Shown: positions 51,583 through 59,519 of the stretch, piece by piece
Numbering within the stretch: position 1 is the stretch's first letter
Layout: each line of letters begins with the position of its first letter
From: Thalassobius sp965218685
GTDB lineage: Bacteria; Pseudomonadota; Alphaproteobacteria; Rhodobacterales; Rhodobacteraceae
DNA length: 64,000 nt
Assembly: GCF_965218685.1 (NCBI RefSeq)
Contig: NZ_OZ244657.1
Span: 2,480,001-2,544,000, forward strand
Direction: 5' to 3'
The notes under the pieces: model-generated
What the model was told of the DNA's origin: nothing
Database searches by the model: none
The model's input: only the letters and a program-made list of their open reading frames with translations
Position numbers and translations under genes: made by a program

Positions 51583-51680
51583 CGGCGGATCTTTCGCATG
51601 TTGCGGCTGGGCAGGAGATAAAAGATCGCAGAGTTATAGGAAAGCGCTAACTTCGTCGCGCCAGATCATGTGTGGCAAAC

Positions 51681-51707
51681 AAAAAGACCCGTCGAAATAC
51701 CGACGGG
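51681..51707 (-). terminator. Intrinsic terminator of the DUF882 gene
   Basis: Stem CCCGTCG / CGACGGG with a six-base loop; on the minus strand it is followed by T5. Confidence 0.8.
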
Positions 51708-51734
51708 CCTCTGAAATCTTAATGGCAGCCAGTA

Positions 51735-52304
51735 TTACCGGCCCCAGCTGCGCACCACACCGCAATCCATATGAACAAAATTCGAGCGGCTGTAGCGGCC
51801 AACCCCACCAGCCTTGCAGCTGGAGGCCGCGCGGTAGATCTGGCTGACCGAGCGGGACGCAAGGCGCAGGTCAGCGGCTTGGCCTTTCATATGCAGGGAA
51901 TTCTTGGCAACCGAACGCGATTTCGAACGCAGCATCTGGTTGGTCTGCGGGCTGCGATAGCCCGACAGCAACAAGTAGGGCTCGTTCACGTCCAGCAGGT
52001 TGTGGGTCGCTGCGATGATATCCAGGGTGCGGGTATCCATCGACTTGGTGCCGTTGGTGCGCCAGTCACGCATGAAATAGTTGATCTCTTTGAGGGCGTC
52101 CTTGACGTACTTACCCTCGATCCAATAGATCATGTCGATTTTTTCACCGGTCCGACCCGAATACATACGAATGCGGCGAATGTCGCCGGATCCACGCAGG
52201 AAGCCTGCCGCATTGGAAAATGTCGGAGCCGCGGTTACAGCGGTAGCTGCGAATGCGCCCAGTAACGCACGTCGCGAAATGCTCCTCGAGCAATCTGTCG
52301 TCAT
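51735..52304 (-). CDS. DUF882/YcbK-like M15-type exported peptidase
   Basis: 189 residues. A twin-arginine motif (SISRRALLGAFAATAVTAAPT) suggests Tat export. The catalytic core resembles M15/YcbK: LSGYRSPQTNQML, SLHMKGQAADLRL (His and Asp zinc ligands) and FVHMDCGVVRSWG (second His). E. coli YcbK (MepK) is a peptidoglycan endopeptidase that cuts mDAP crosslinks, and the L,D-transpeptidase gene lies divergently 330 bases away. The -10/-35 candidates TAATAA and TTGGTC, 16 bases apart, lie on the minus strand in that gap. Confidence 0.9.
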   Translation of the reverse strand: MTTDCSRSISRRALLGAFAATAVTAAPTFSNAAGFLRGSGDIRRIRMYSGRTGEKIDMIYWIEGKYVKDALKEINYFMRDWRTNGTKSMDTRTLDIIAATHNLLDVNEPYLLLSGYRSPQTNQMLRSKSRSVAKNSLHMKGQAADLRLASRSVSQIYRAASSCKAGGVGRYSRSNFVHMDCGVVRSWGR

Positions 52305-52637
52305 ATTAAGCGCCGTCCCGTCGCTTCTTGTCTGGCCGCGATGTTACGCGGCACCTGCCTTGTCATCCCCCAGATGCACGGGTTTTATTACACAAGTTTT
52401 CCCCGTGACCAACGTCGATTTTTATAAAATTGTCTAATTCAAGGGGCTTCGGCGAAATTTTGCTGAAAATCTTACTGTGTGGCAAACTTGCGAAACCAGC
52501 GCCGAAAACTGCGCCCTGATTACATCACTGGTCACAGAAGCTTTTCTCCTGAGGCAAATGTGATTAGACAGGGGCGTCATCCATTTGTGACATTAAGACA
52601 AAATAACGCGCGAATAGAATTTGAAAGGGACGAGATC
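52305..52637. other. 333-base divergent gap between DUF882 and L,D-transpeptidase genes
   Basis: This AT-rich stretch holds the divergent promoters. On the minus strand TTGGTC, 16 bases, TAATAA is a candidate for DUF882. On the plus strand an open frame without clear coding character begins at 52479 and joins the transpeptidase frame. I see no repeat, RNA gene or clear operator. Confidence 0.5.
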
Positions 52638-54251
52638 ATGCTGCTGCTGACCCGTTCCGGCTTGGTCCGGTATATTGGTGCAACCCTGGTTGCGGTTTTT
52701 ATTTTGGCATTTGGGGGCGTGCAGGCGCAGGCCCAGGATATGGCCTTCAAGCAAGCAGTGGCCGAGGCCGCCGCGCTGGACCGTGATATAGCCGAATTTT
52801 ACCGTGATTCCGGGTATGCCCCGGTTTGGACCGGCAAACAAGGAACGGACCGCAAACGGCGCAATGCTCTGATCAAGGCTTTGAACTCTGCGCCGCTGCA
52901 CGGTCTTCCGGCGGACCGTTACAATGCGGCCGAACTGACGCAGATGCTGAAATCCGTGCGCAGCCCACGTGATCTGGGCAAGGTCGAGGTCGCGATGAGC
53001 AAGGCGTTCATCTCGTATGCCCGCGACGTTCAAAGTGGAATTCTGACGCCCTCGGAAGTTGACAGTGACATCAAACGCAAGGCGCCGCTGCGCGACCGGA
53101 AATCTTATCTGACCGCCTTCGTTGACAGCAATCCGGCGAAATTCATGCGGGCGCTGCCGCCTCAGACGGGCGAGTATGCACGCCTGCTGAAGGCACGTCT
53201 GCAGATGGAACAGGTTGTGTCCAAGGGGGGCTGGGGCCCCAAGGTGCCCGGCAAAAAGCTCGAGCCCGGTGACAGCGGCAATGCAGTCGTTGCCCTGCGC
53301 AATCGTCTGATCGCGATGGGCTATCTGAAGCGCTCGTCCACGCGCAGCTATGATGCGACGATTACCAAGGCAGTGCAAAAATTCCAGGCCGCACATGGCT
53401 TGGCCGATGATGGTGTTGCCGGTGCCACTACGTTGCAAGAGATCAATGTTACTGCTGAAAGTCGCCTGAAATCGGTGTTGGTCGCGATGGAGCGGGAGCG
53501 TTGGTTCAACCGCGAGCGGGGCAAGCGCCACGTACTGGTTAACCTGACCGATTATACCGCTAAGATCATGGACAATGGCAAGGTCACCTTCCGTACGCGC
53601 TCGGTTGTGGGGGCAAACAAGCATGATCGCCGCAGCCCCGAATTTTCGGACCTGATGGAGCATATGATCATCAATCCGACATGGAATGTGCCGCGCTCGA
53701 TCGCGGTGAAAGAATACCTGCCGATGATGCAGAAAAACGCCAATGCTGCCGGTCACCTCAAGCTGCTGGACGGCAGCGGGCGTTCGGTCAGCCGCGCGAA
53801 TATCGACTTTAGCCAGTATGACGAAAAGAACTTTCCGTTCGACATGAAGCAGCCTCCGTCGCGGTCGAACGCGCTGGGTCTGGTGAAGTTCATGTTCCCC
53901 AATCGCTATAATATTTACCTGCATGACACCCCCGCCAAAAGCCTGTTTGCCCGCGAAACCCGCGCCTACAGCCACGGCTGCATTCGTCTGCAACAACCCT
54001 TCGAGTTTGCCTATGCCTTGCTGAAACCGCAAAGCAGCAACCCCAAGGGCGAGTTCCACGGCCATCTGAAAACCGGTCGCGAAACACAGGTGAACCTGGA
54101 AACCAAGGTACCCGTGCACATCATCTATCGCACCGCTTTGACCACCGCGAAGGGCCAGTTGGAATTCCGCCGTGACGTCTATGGTCGTGACGGACGAATT
54201 TGGAAGGCTCTGGCCAGCGCAGGGGTGGCATTGGGCGCCGTTCAGGGCTAA
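52638..54251 (+). CDS. L,D-transpeptidase (YcbB/LdtD type)
   Basis: 537 residues from the ATG with AGGGACGAG upstream. Signal peptide (GLVRYIGATLVAVFILAFGG, cut after QAQA), a long N-terminal domain (scaffold subdomain of the YcbB type), a PG_binding_1 domain at LEPGDSGNAVVALRNRLIAMGYL, and a YkuD domain whose catalytic Cys is about residue 448 in SHGCIRLQQPFEF, with the HDTPAKSLF His before it. It forms 3-3 crosslinks or attaches proteins to peptidoglycan in the periplasm. A 53-codon in-frame extension upstream lacks a signal. Confidence 0.94.
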   Translation: MLLLTRSGLVRYIGATLVAVFILAFGGVQAQAQDMAFKQAVAEAAALDRDIAEFYRDSGYAPVWTGKQGTDRKRRNALIKALNSAPLHGLPADRYNAAELTQMLKSVRSPRDLGKVEVAMSKAFISYARDVQSGILTPSEVDSDIKRKAPLRDRKSYLTAFVDSNPAKFMRALPPQTGEYARLLKARLQMEQVVSKGGWGPKVPGKKLEPGDSGNAVVALRNRLIAMGYLKRSSTRSYDATITKAVQKFQAAHGLADDGVAGATTLQEINVTAESRLKSVLVAMERERWFNRERGKRHVLVNLTDYTAKIMDNGKVTFRTRSVVGANKHDRRSPEFSDLMEHMIINPTWNVPRSIAVKEYLPMMQKNANAAGHLKLLDGSGRSVSRANIDFSQYDEKNFPFDMKQPPSRSNALGLVKFMFPNRYNIYLHDTPAKSLFARETRAYSHGCIRLQQPFEFAYALLKPQSSNPKGEFHGHLKTGRETQVNLETKVPVHIIYRTALTTAKGQLEFRRDVYGRDGRIWKALASAGVALGAVQG

Positions 54252-54285
54252 ATCTGCCGCCAGAGAAATTCTGGAGGCGTCCTAA

Positions 54286-55377
54286 ATGGCCTATACCGTC
54301 CAAGATATCGCAACTGCCCTAGGGGCCGAGGCGTTCGGGGATGTAACCCTGAAGATTGATGGCGTGGCCGAGCCCGCGTTGGCCGGCCCGCGTGATCTGG
54401 CGCTTGCGATGAGCCCCAAATATGCGGAAGGGCTGGCCGAGGGGCAGGCGCAGGTCGCCATGCTTTGGGCCGGGGCTGATTGGCAGGCAATGGGTCTGAA
54501 GGCGATGCTGGTTGCGCCGCGTCCGCGTTTTGCCATGTCCAGCCTCAGCCAGATGATGGATCTTGGGCAGGGCTACGAGGGCGGCATTCATCCCACGGCA
54601 GTGATCGACGCCACGGCAGAATTGGGTCCAGACGTCTCGGTTGGGCCGCTGACTGTGATCGGTGCCCGTGCCAAGATCGGTGCCGGTTCCGTCATCGGGC
54701 CGCAATGTTTCATCGGAACAGACGTAACTCTGGGCGAGGGCGCGTTTCTGCGCGAGGGCGTCAAGCTGGGCGCGCGCGTCACCATTGGGCGCAACTTTAT
54801 CGCTCAGCCGGGTGCCACGGTCGGTGCAGACGGGTTCTCGTTTGTTACGCCCGAAGAATCAGCCGTGGAACGCGTACGCGGCAGCCTTGGCGATCAGGGT
54901 GAAATGAAAGGGCAGCCCTATGCCCGCATCCACTCTTTGGGCAACGTCACCATCGGGGATGATTGCGAGCTTGGCGCCAACGCCTGTATCGACCGCGGCA
55001 CGGTCCGCGATACGCGCGTCGGCAACGGGGTAAAGTTCGATAACCTGGCCCAGATTGGCCACAATGTTGAAATCGGAAATGACTGTCTTATCTGTGCGCA
55101 GGTGGGTATCGCGGGCTCGACCCGGATCGGCAATAACGTGGTGCTTGGCGGCCAGACCGGCGTGAGCGATAATATTTTTATCGGCGATCATGTGATCACG
55201 GGCGGGGCCACGAAAGTGCTGTCAAACGTGCCTAAGGGCCGTGTTTTGTTGGGCTATCCGGCAATGAAGATGGACCAGCACATCGAGGTCTACAAATCGC
55301 TGCGCCGCCTGCCGCGTCTTATGCGTGACATATCCATGTTACAAAAATCGCTTTCTAAGGCGCGAGACAAAGACTAG
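54286..55377 (+). CDS. lpxD: UDP-3-O-acyl-glucosamine N-acyltransferase
   Basis: 363 residues. N-terminal uridine-binding domain (YTVQDIATALGAEAFGD), then beta-helix repeats and catalytic His about residue 259 in AQIGHNVEIGND. C-terminal coiled segment (VYKSLRRLPRLMRDISMLQ). It adds the second, N-linked 3-hydroxyacyl chain in lipid A synthesis. It stands 35 kb from lpxA-lpxI-lpxB, and next to an acyl carrier protein gene rather than between skp and fabZ. Confidence 0.95.
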   Translation: MAYTVQDIATALGAEAFGDVTLKIDGVAEPALAGPRDLALAMSPKYAEGLAEGQAQVAMLWAGADWQAMGLKAMLVAPRPRFAMSSLSQMMDLGQGYEGGIHPTAVIDATAELGPDVSVGPLTVIGARAKIGAGSVIGPQCFIGTDVTLGEGAFLREGVKLGARVTIGRNFIAQPGATVGADGFSFVTPEESAVERVRGSLGDQGEMKGQPYARIHSLGNVTIGDDCELGANACIDRGTVRDTRVGNGVKFDNLAQIGHNVEIGNDCLICAQVGIAGSTRIGNNVVLGGQTGVSDNIFIGDHVITGGATKVLSNVPKGRVLLGYPAMKMDQHIEVYKSLRRLPRLMRDISMLQKSLSKARDKD

Positions 55378-55409
55378 ATAAACCTCATCACGAGGAAAGG
55401 GCCGGGATC

Positions 55410-55670
55410 ATGAGCATCAAGGACAAAGTGATCGAAATCATCGCAGAGCAAGCCGTGCTGGAGCCGTCGGACGTGACGCTGGACAGCACTTTGGAAAGCC
55501 TGGGCATTGACAGCCTGGGGCTGGTGGAATCGATCTTTGCAATCGAAGAGGCTTTCGACATTACCGTTCCCTTCAATGCCAACGAGCCGGAAGAGAGCGA
55601 TTTTGACATCTCCTCGGTGGCGTCGATCATCGCGGGCATCGAACAACTGGTGGCCGAGCAAGCAGCATGA
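55410..55670 (+). CDS. Acyl carrier protein, probably specialised
   Basis: 86 residues, highly acidic. The phosphopantetheine Ser is residue 35 in GIDSLGLVE. Helix pattern VIEIIAEQAVLEPSDV and ISSVASIIAGIEQLV is normal for ACP. The loop between helices reads FNANEPEESDFD, longer and more acidic than housekeeping AcpP. It sits directly before a ketoacyl synthase whose ATG overlaps its stop, as in AcpXL-like systems for unusual acyl chains. The main AcpP gene is not in the window. Confidence 0.88.
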   Translation: MSIKDKVIEIIAEQAVLEPSDVTLDSTLESLGIDSLGLVESIFAIEEAFDITVPFNANEPEESDFDISSVASIIAGIEQLVAEQAA

Positions 55671-56875
55671 AGCGCGTCGTCATTACCGGGGCGGGAACGA
55701 TCAACGCCCTTGGCCACTCGGTTGAAGAAACCCTGGAGGCCATGCGCGAAGGCCGCTGCGGCATCGGCCCGCTGGAGTTTCGCGATGTCGACCGTCTGGC
55801 CATCAAGATCGGCGGACAGGTTCAGGACTTCGATCCCGAAGTGAAATTCAACCGTCAGCAATTGGCGCTTTTCGATCGGTTCACCCAGTTTACCCTGATT
55901 GCTGCGCGCCAGGCGATTGCGCAGGCGGGGCTGGAATTCTCGGGCGAGCTGGCCGCGCGTTCCGGCGTGGTATTGGGGAATTCCGGCGGTGGGATGACCA
56001 CGCTGGATGACAATTACCGCACGGTCTATGAGGATGGTAAGAACCGGGTGCATCCTTTCGTGGTGCCCAAGCTGATGAACAACGCCGCCGCCAGCCACGT
56101 ATCGATGGAGTTCAACCTCAAGGGGCCGTCGTTTACTGTGGCAACGGCCTGCGCGTCCTCGAACCACGCCATGAGCCAGGCCTTTCAGATGGTTCACGGG
56201 GGGCTGTGCAAGGCAATGGTCACCGGCGGGTCTGAATCCATGCTGTGCTTTGGCGGGGTAAAAGCCTGGGAAGGGCTGCGCGTGATGTCCAAGGACGCCT
56301 GTCGCCCGTTCAGCGCCAACCGCAACGGGATGGTGCAGGGCGAGGGCGCTGCGATTTTCGTCTTCGAGGAGTACGAGCACGCTAAGGCCCGCGGCGCCGA
56401 AATTCTGGCCGAGGTTGCAGGGTTTGCCATGTCCTCGGACGCGTCAGATATTGTGATGCCCAGCAAACAGGGCGCAGCGCGCGCAATTTCGGGCGCCTTG
56501 AATGATGCGCGGATCAACCCGGACCAGGTCGGTTATATCAACGCCCATGGCACTGGGACGGCCGCCAATGACAAGACCGAATGCGCAGCCGTTGCGGATG
56601 TGTTCGGGGCCCACGCTGACAGCCTGATGATCTCGTCCACCAAGGCGATGCATGGCCACCTGATCGGCGGGACCGGCGCGGTCGAGCTGCTGGCCTGCAT
56701 CATGGCGCTGCGTGACGGGGTGATCGCTCCGACCATCGGATACGAGGAATTCGATCCTGAATGCGCGCTGGACGTGGTCCCGAACGAGGCCCGCGAGGCT
56801 GATGTGGAATACGCCTTGTCCAACGCCTTTGCCTTCGGCGGCCTGAACGCCGTGCTGGCGCTGAAAAAGATCTAA
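55667..56875 (+). CDS. 3-oxoacyl-ACP synthase II-like (KAS II)
   Basis: 402 residues. Catalytic Cys about residue 161 in ATACASSNHA, His in NAHGTGTAANDKTE and in KAMHGHLIGG: the KAS II triad. Overlaps the ACP by four bases. It should elongate acyl chains on the adjacent ACP, rather than serve bulk fatty acid synthesis; that is context inference. No terminator or promoter separates it from lpxD and the ACP, so lpxD-acp-KAS look like one operon. Confidence 0.93.
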   Translation: MKRVVITGAGTINALGHSVEETLEAMREGRCGIGPLEFRDVDRLAIKIGGQVQDFDPEVKFNRQQLALFDRFTQFTLIAARQAIAQAGLEFSGELAARSGVVLGNSGGGMTTLDDNYRTVYEDGKNRVHPFVVPKLMNNAAASHVSMEFNLKGPSFTVATACASSNHAMSQAFQMVHGGLCKAMVTGGSESMLCFGGVKAWEGLRVMSKDACRPFSANRNGMVQGEGAAIFVFEEYEHAKARGAEILAEVAGFAMSSDASDIVMPSKQGAARAISGALNDARINPDQVGYINAHGTGTAANDKTECAAVADVFGAHADSLMISSTKAMHGHLIGGTGAVELLACIMALRDGVIAPTIGYEEFDPECALDVVPNEAREADVEYALSNAFAFGGLNAVLALKKI

Positions 56876-56894
56876 GTCACAAACCGGCAGATAC

Positions 56895-56930
56895 AAAAAA
56901 GGCCCGCGTCCAGTCTGGCGCGGGCCTTTT
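56895..56930. terminator. Bidirectional terminator between KAS and ialB
   Basis: Stem AAAGGCCCGCG/CGCGGGCCTTT with A6 on the left and T4 on the right, around TCCAGTCTGG. Serves both converging genes. Confidence 0.9.
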
Positions 56931-56947
56931 GCGTGTTGGATCAGAGC

Positions 56948-57517
56948 TTATTGCTCGATGACGCTGATTTTTTCGTAGCCTGCGGTAAAGCCCTTCAGCG
57001 AGATGGTGATGACCACACGCTCATTCGGAGCAACGAAGGGGACCACCTCGAACTTTACGTTCGAGCCACGTTTAAACGCATCGATATCTTCCTGGGTAAA
57101 GCCGACGCGCGCATAGCACCCCAGCGGGTCACAAACCGAAAAGGGGTAACGTTTCGCGGGACCATCATCCACGGTCATCGTCAACTGCGCGGTCAGCAAA
57201 ATCTCCAGCGGGAAAGCGATGACCGAGCCCGCAACGGCCTGACCGCCTTCGGGCAATTTGAACAGGCGGATATTGGACTGTTGATTGCCATCGGGATCAA
57301 AGGCGGCCTGGAACATCTGGCAGGGCTCTTCTTCCTGGCCGGTGCTCAGGCATTCCAGTTTCCAATCACCCGACTCCTCGCGGAAATAGGGCTTAACCTC
57401 TTTGACTTCTTCGCCCATGGACAGTTCGTCCTTGGGGGCTGTGGTTTCCTGAGCAGCAAGCGGCGCTGCCATAGCCAGAGTCAACAGGGCAGGCAGAGCA
57501 GTGCGAAGTTTGAACAT
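56948..57517 (-). CDS. Invasion-associated locus B (IalB) family protein
   Basis: 189 residues with a signal peptide (MFKLRTALPALLTLAMAAP, cut near LAA). Four cysteines (LECLS, EPCQMF, SVCDPLG, GCYARVG) spaced as in the IalB family, and DGPAKRYPFSVCDPLGCYARVGF is the conserved block. Named for a Bartonella erythrocyte invasion factor, but common and non-pathogenic in marine alphaproteobacteria; the true function is unknown. GAGGAA precedes the ATG. Minus strand CTGACA, 17 bases, TAATCC is a plausible promoter. Confidence 0.9.
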   Translation of the reverse strand: MFKLRTALPALLTLAMAAPLAAQETTAPKDELSMGEEVKEVKPYFREESGDWKLECLSTGQEEEPCQMFQAAFDPDGNQQSNIRLFKLPEGGQAVAGSVIAFPLEILLTAQLTMTVDDGPAKRYPFSVCDPLGCYARVGFTQEDIDAFKRGSNVKFEVVPFVAPNERVVITISLKGFTAGYEKISVIEQ

Positions 57518-57654
57518 GAGTTCCTCAGTATTTTCGGTTCATTTGCAGCACGGATTAACACGAGCGCGGACCAGTGTCAGGTTACAAATTGGCTATCATC
57601 GCGTGATGCGGGCAAGAAATTGCCAAACGCATTTAAGGCAGCAGCCCGAAAATT

Positions 57655-57719
57655 AGAAAAGGGACCGTAAGGGTCCCCTTTCATTATTGCTCCCCGTCGG
57701 ACTGGCCGACTTAGTAATT
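57655..57719 (-). ncRNA. Candidate small RNA B, with own promoter and terminator
   Basis: Minus strand. Promoter TTGACC (57749-57754), 17 bases, TAGCGT (57726-57731) predicts a start near 57719. The RNA would fold as hairpin GTCGG-CCAGT-CCGAC, then an unpaired stretch holding GGGGAGCAATAATG, then a GGGACC/GGTCCC stem followed by T4 and more T/A. Length about 65 bases. No known family recognised. Confidence 0.5.
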
Positions 57720-57725
57720 GAGTGA

Positions 57726-57754
57726 ACGCTAGGCGATCCACTAGTGTTGGTCAA
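57726..57754 (-). promoter_or_regulatory. Promoter of candidate small RNA B
   Basis: TTGACC and TAGCGT with an optimal 17-base spacer on the minus strand, without a protein gene in reach. Confidence 0.5.
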
Positions 57755-57776
57755 CTGGCATTTCAAGCCTGTCGTC

Positions 57777-57865
57777 AAAAAAAGCCGCGCTTGAAAAAGC
57801 GCGGCCAGTCTAACAGGGAGGAAGTTTGTCCCCGAGGCCAGAGGACACCAGCCCCCGAAGACAAA
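57777..57865 (-). ncRNA. Candidate small RNA A with CCTCCC motif
   Basis: Minus strand. A 9 bp stem GCCGCGCTT/AAGCGCGGC (57784-57805) with a four-base loop is followed by T7: a near-perfect intrinsic terminator that no protein gene explains. Upstream, an unpaired CTTCCTCCCTG could pair with Shine-Dalgarno sequences, and TTTGTC/GACAAA arms (57825-57830, 57860-57865) could form a 5' hairpin. The 5' end is unknown; no clear promoter found. It would lie antisense to the DUF853 leader. Confidence 0.45.
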
Positions 57866-57930
57866 TTTCACTGTGGCATAAAAGGGTTAACAGTGTATTT
57901 TCATACCGGATGGTAAAAAAGGGGCGGGTC

Positions 57931-59481
57931 ATGCAGGACCATATCTTTATCGGTGGCGGTGGTGAAAATTACGGCGAAAAGCAGGGCCTGAAGCTGAAAT
58001 ACGCCAACCGGCATGGCCTGATCGCTGGCGCCACGGGCACTGGCAAGACGGTAACCTTGCAGATCATGGCCGAGGAGTTTTCGGCGGCGGGCGTGCCGGT
58101 GTTTCTATCGGACGTAAAGGGCGATCTGTCTGGCCTTGCCAGGGCTGGAAGCCCGAAATTCAAGCTGCATGACGCCTTTACCCAGCGCGCGGGCAAGATC
58201 GGGTTTGAAAGCTACGCCTATGACGCGTTCCCGGTCACTTTCTGGGACATGTTTGGCCAGCAAGGACACCCAGTCCGCACCACCGTGGCCGAGATGGGAC
58301 CGCTGTTGCTGAGCCGCCTGCTGGAGCTGTCCGAAGCGCAGGAGGGTATCCTGAACATCGCGTTCCGGCTGGCTGACGAACAGGGCATGGCCTTGTTGGA
58401 TCTCAAGGACTTGCAGGCGCTGTTGGTCTGGCTGGGCGAGAACCGCAAGGATCTGAGCCTGCGCTATGGCAACATCTCGACCCAGTCCATCGGCGCCATT
58501 CAGCGCCGCTTGATGGTTCTGGAAAATCAGGGGGCCACCAATCTGTTCGGCGAACCCGCACTTGAGCTGTCGGACGTCATGCGCACCGATCTGGACGGGC
58601 GTGGACGGATCAACATTCTGGCCGCTGACAAGCTGATGGCCTCACCGCGGCTTTATGCAACCTTCCTTCTGTGGCTTTTGTCCGAGCTGTTCGAACAGCT
58701 GCCCGAGGTGGGCGATCCGGACAAACCCAAGCTGATCTTTTTCTTCGACGAGGCGCATCTGCTATTCGATGACGCCCCCAAAGCGCTTGTGGACAAGGTT
58801 GAACAAGTGGCCCGCCTGATCCGGTCGAAGGGCGTTGGGGTTTATTTCATCACCCAAAACCCCGCAGACGTGCCCGAGGATATCCTGGGGCAGTTGGGCA
58901 ACCGGGTGCAACACGCCTTGCGCGCTTTTACGGCTAAGGACCGCAAAGAGCTGCGCATGGCCGCCGAAACCTATCGCGACAACCCTCGCTTTGACACTGA
59001 GCAGGCGATCCGCGAGGTCGGCGTGGGCGAGGCCGTGACCTCATTCCTGATGAAAAAAGGTGTGCCGGGGGTCGTTGAGCGCACGCTGATCCGGCCGCCC
59101 TCGTCGCAACTGGGTCCGATCGAGCCGGCCGAGCGCAAGGCACTGATCGACGCCTCACCCATCGCTGGCAAGTACGAGACCCTGCAGGACCGTCATTCGG
59201 CCTATGAAATACTGGCGCAGCGTGCGCAGGACGCTGCCCGCGAGGCTGAAGAGGCCGAACGCGCCGAGGAAGAGGCCGCCGCAGCTGAACGAGAATACAA
59301 GGCCGCGCGCCGCTATTCGGGAACGCGGGTCAAGCGTTCAAGCTCTAGTTCGTCGCGCAGCAATTCACGTGGGGATACGATCGGTGGGGCCTTGGGCAAG
59401 GCGCTGGTAAAAGAGCTGAAAGGCACCACGGGTAAACGCATCGTCCGAGGCATCTTGGGAAGCCTGTTCAAAGGACGTTGA
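57931..59481 (+). CDS. HerA-like ATPase, DUF853 (YjgR-like)
   Basis: 516 residues. Walker A GATGTGKTV at residues 33-41, Walker B KLIFFFDEAHLLFDD in the second half, arginine-finger area TQNPADVPEDILGQLGNRVQH. The N-terminal FIGGGGENYGEKQGLKLKYANRHGL is typical of YjgR/DUF853. The C-terminus has an acidic/Ala-rich helix (AAREAEEAERAEEEAAAAEREY) and a Ser-rich basic tail (RSSSSSSRSNSRG). It is a DNA translocase-like ATPase of unknown role. GGGGCGGG precedes the ATG; an ATG seven codons upstream is possible. It is a single gene closed by a terminator. Confidence 0.9.
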   Translation: MQDHIFIGGGGENYGEKQGLKLKYANRHGLIAGATGTGKTVTLQIMAEEFSAAGVPVFLSDVKGDLSGLARAGSPKFKLHDAFTQRAGKIGFESYAYDAFPVTFWDMFGQQGHPVRTTVAEMGPLLLSRLLELSEAQEGILNIAFRLADEQGMALLDLKDLQALLVWLGENRKDLSLRYGNISTQSIGAIQRRLMVLENQGATNLFGEPALELSDVMRTDLDGRGRINILAADKLMASPRLYATFLLWLLSELFEQLPEVGDPDKPKLIFFFDEAHLLFDDAPKALVDKVEQVARLIRSKGVGVYFITQNPADVPEDILGQLGNRVQHALRAFTAKDRKELRMAAETYRDNPRFDTEQAIREVGVGEAVTSFLMKKGVPGVVERTLIRPPSSQLGPIEPAERKALIDASPIAGKYETLQDRHSAYEILAQRAQDAAREAEEAERAEEEAAAAEREYKAARRYSGTRVKRSSSSSSRSNSRGDTIGGALGKALVKELKGTTGKRIVRGILGSLFKGR

Positions 59482-59483
59482 AG

Positions 59484-59514
59484 AAAGGGCGCTGAGAATA
59501 TCAGCGCCCTTTTT
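59484..59514. terminator. Bidirectional terminator between DUF853 and livM genes
   Basis: Stem AAAGGGCGCTGA/TCAGCGCCCTTT with loop GAATA and T5 on the plus strand. The minus strand has TTTCTTC, weaker. Confidence 0.85.
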
Positions 59515-59519
59515 CGGTG

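Larger units (their letters stand above)
57518..57930. other. 413-base gap with orphan terminators and a promoter
   Basis: No protein gene is convincing here. It holds the ialB promoter on the minus strand, the leader of the DUF853 gene on the plus strand, and two minus-strand hairpin-plus-T-run structures described as candidate small RNAs. A 35-codon minus-strand frame at 57694 has a GGGGAG site but crosses a terminator. Confidence 0.6.

Noticed and set aside
57815..57828. TTG start with AGGGAGGA for a longer DUF853 protein
   Set aside because: Spacing is only three bases and the extra residues are not like the family; the purine run is the complement of the CCTCCC motif.
57653..57871. A 72-codon minus-strand frame in the gap before the DUF853 gene
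   Set aside because: It crosses the strong hairpin and T-run of candidate RNA A, has no ribosome site, and reads as low-complexity sequence.
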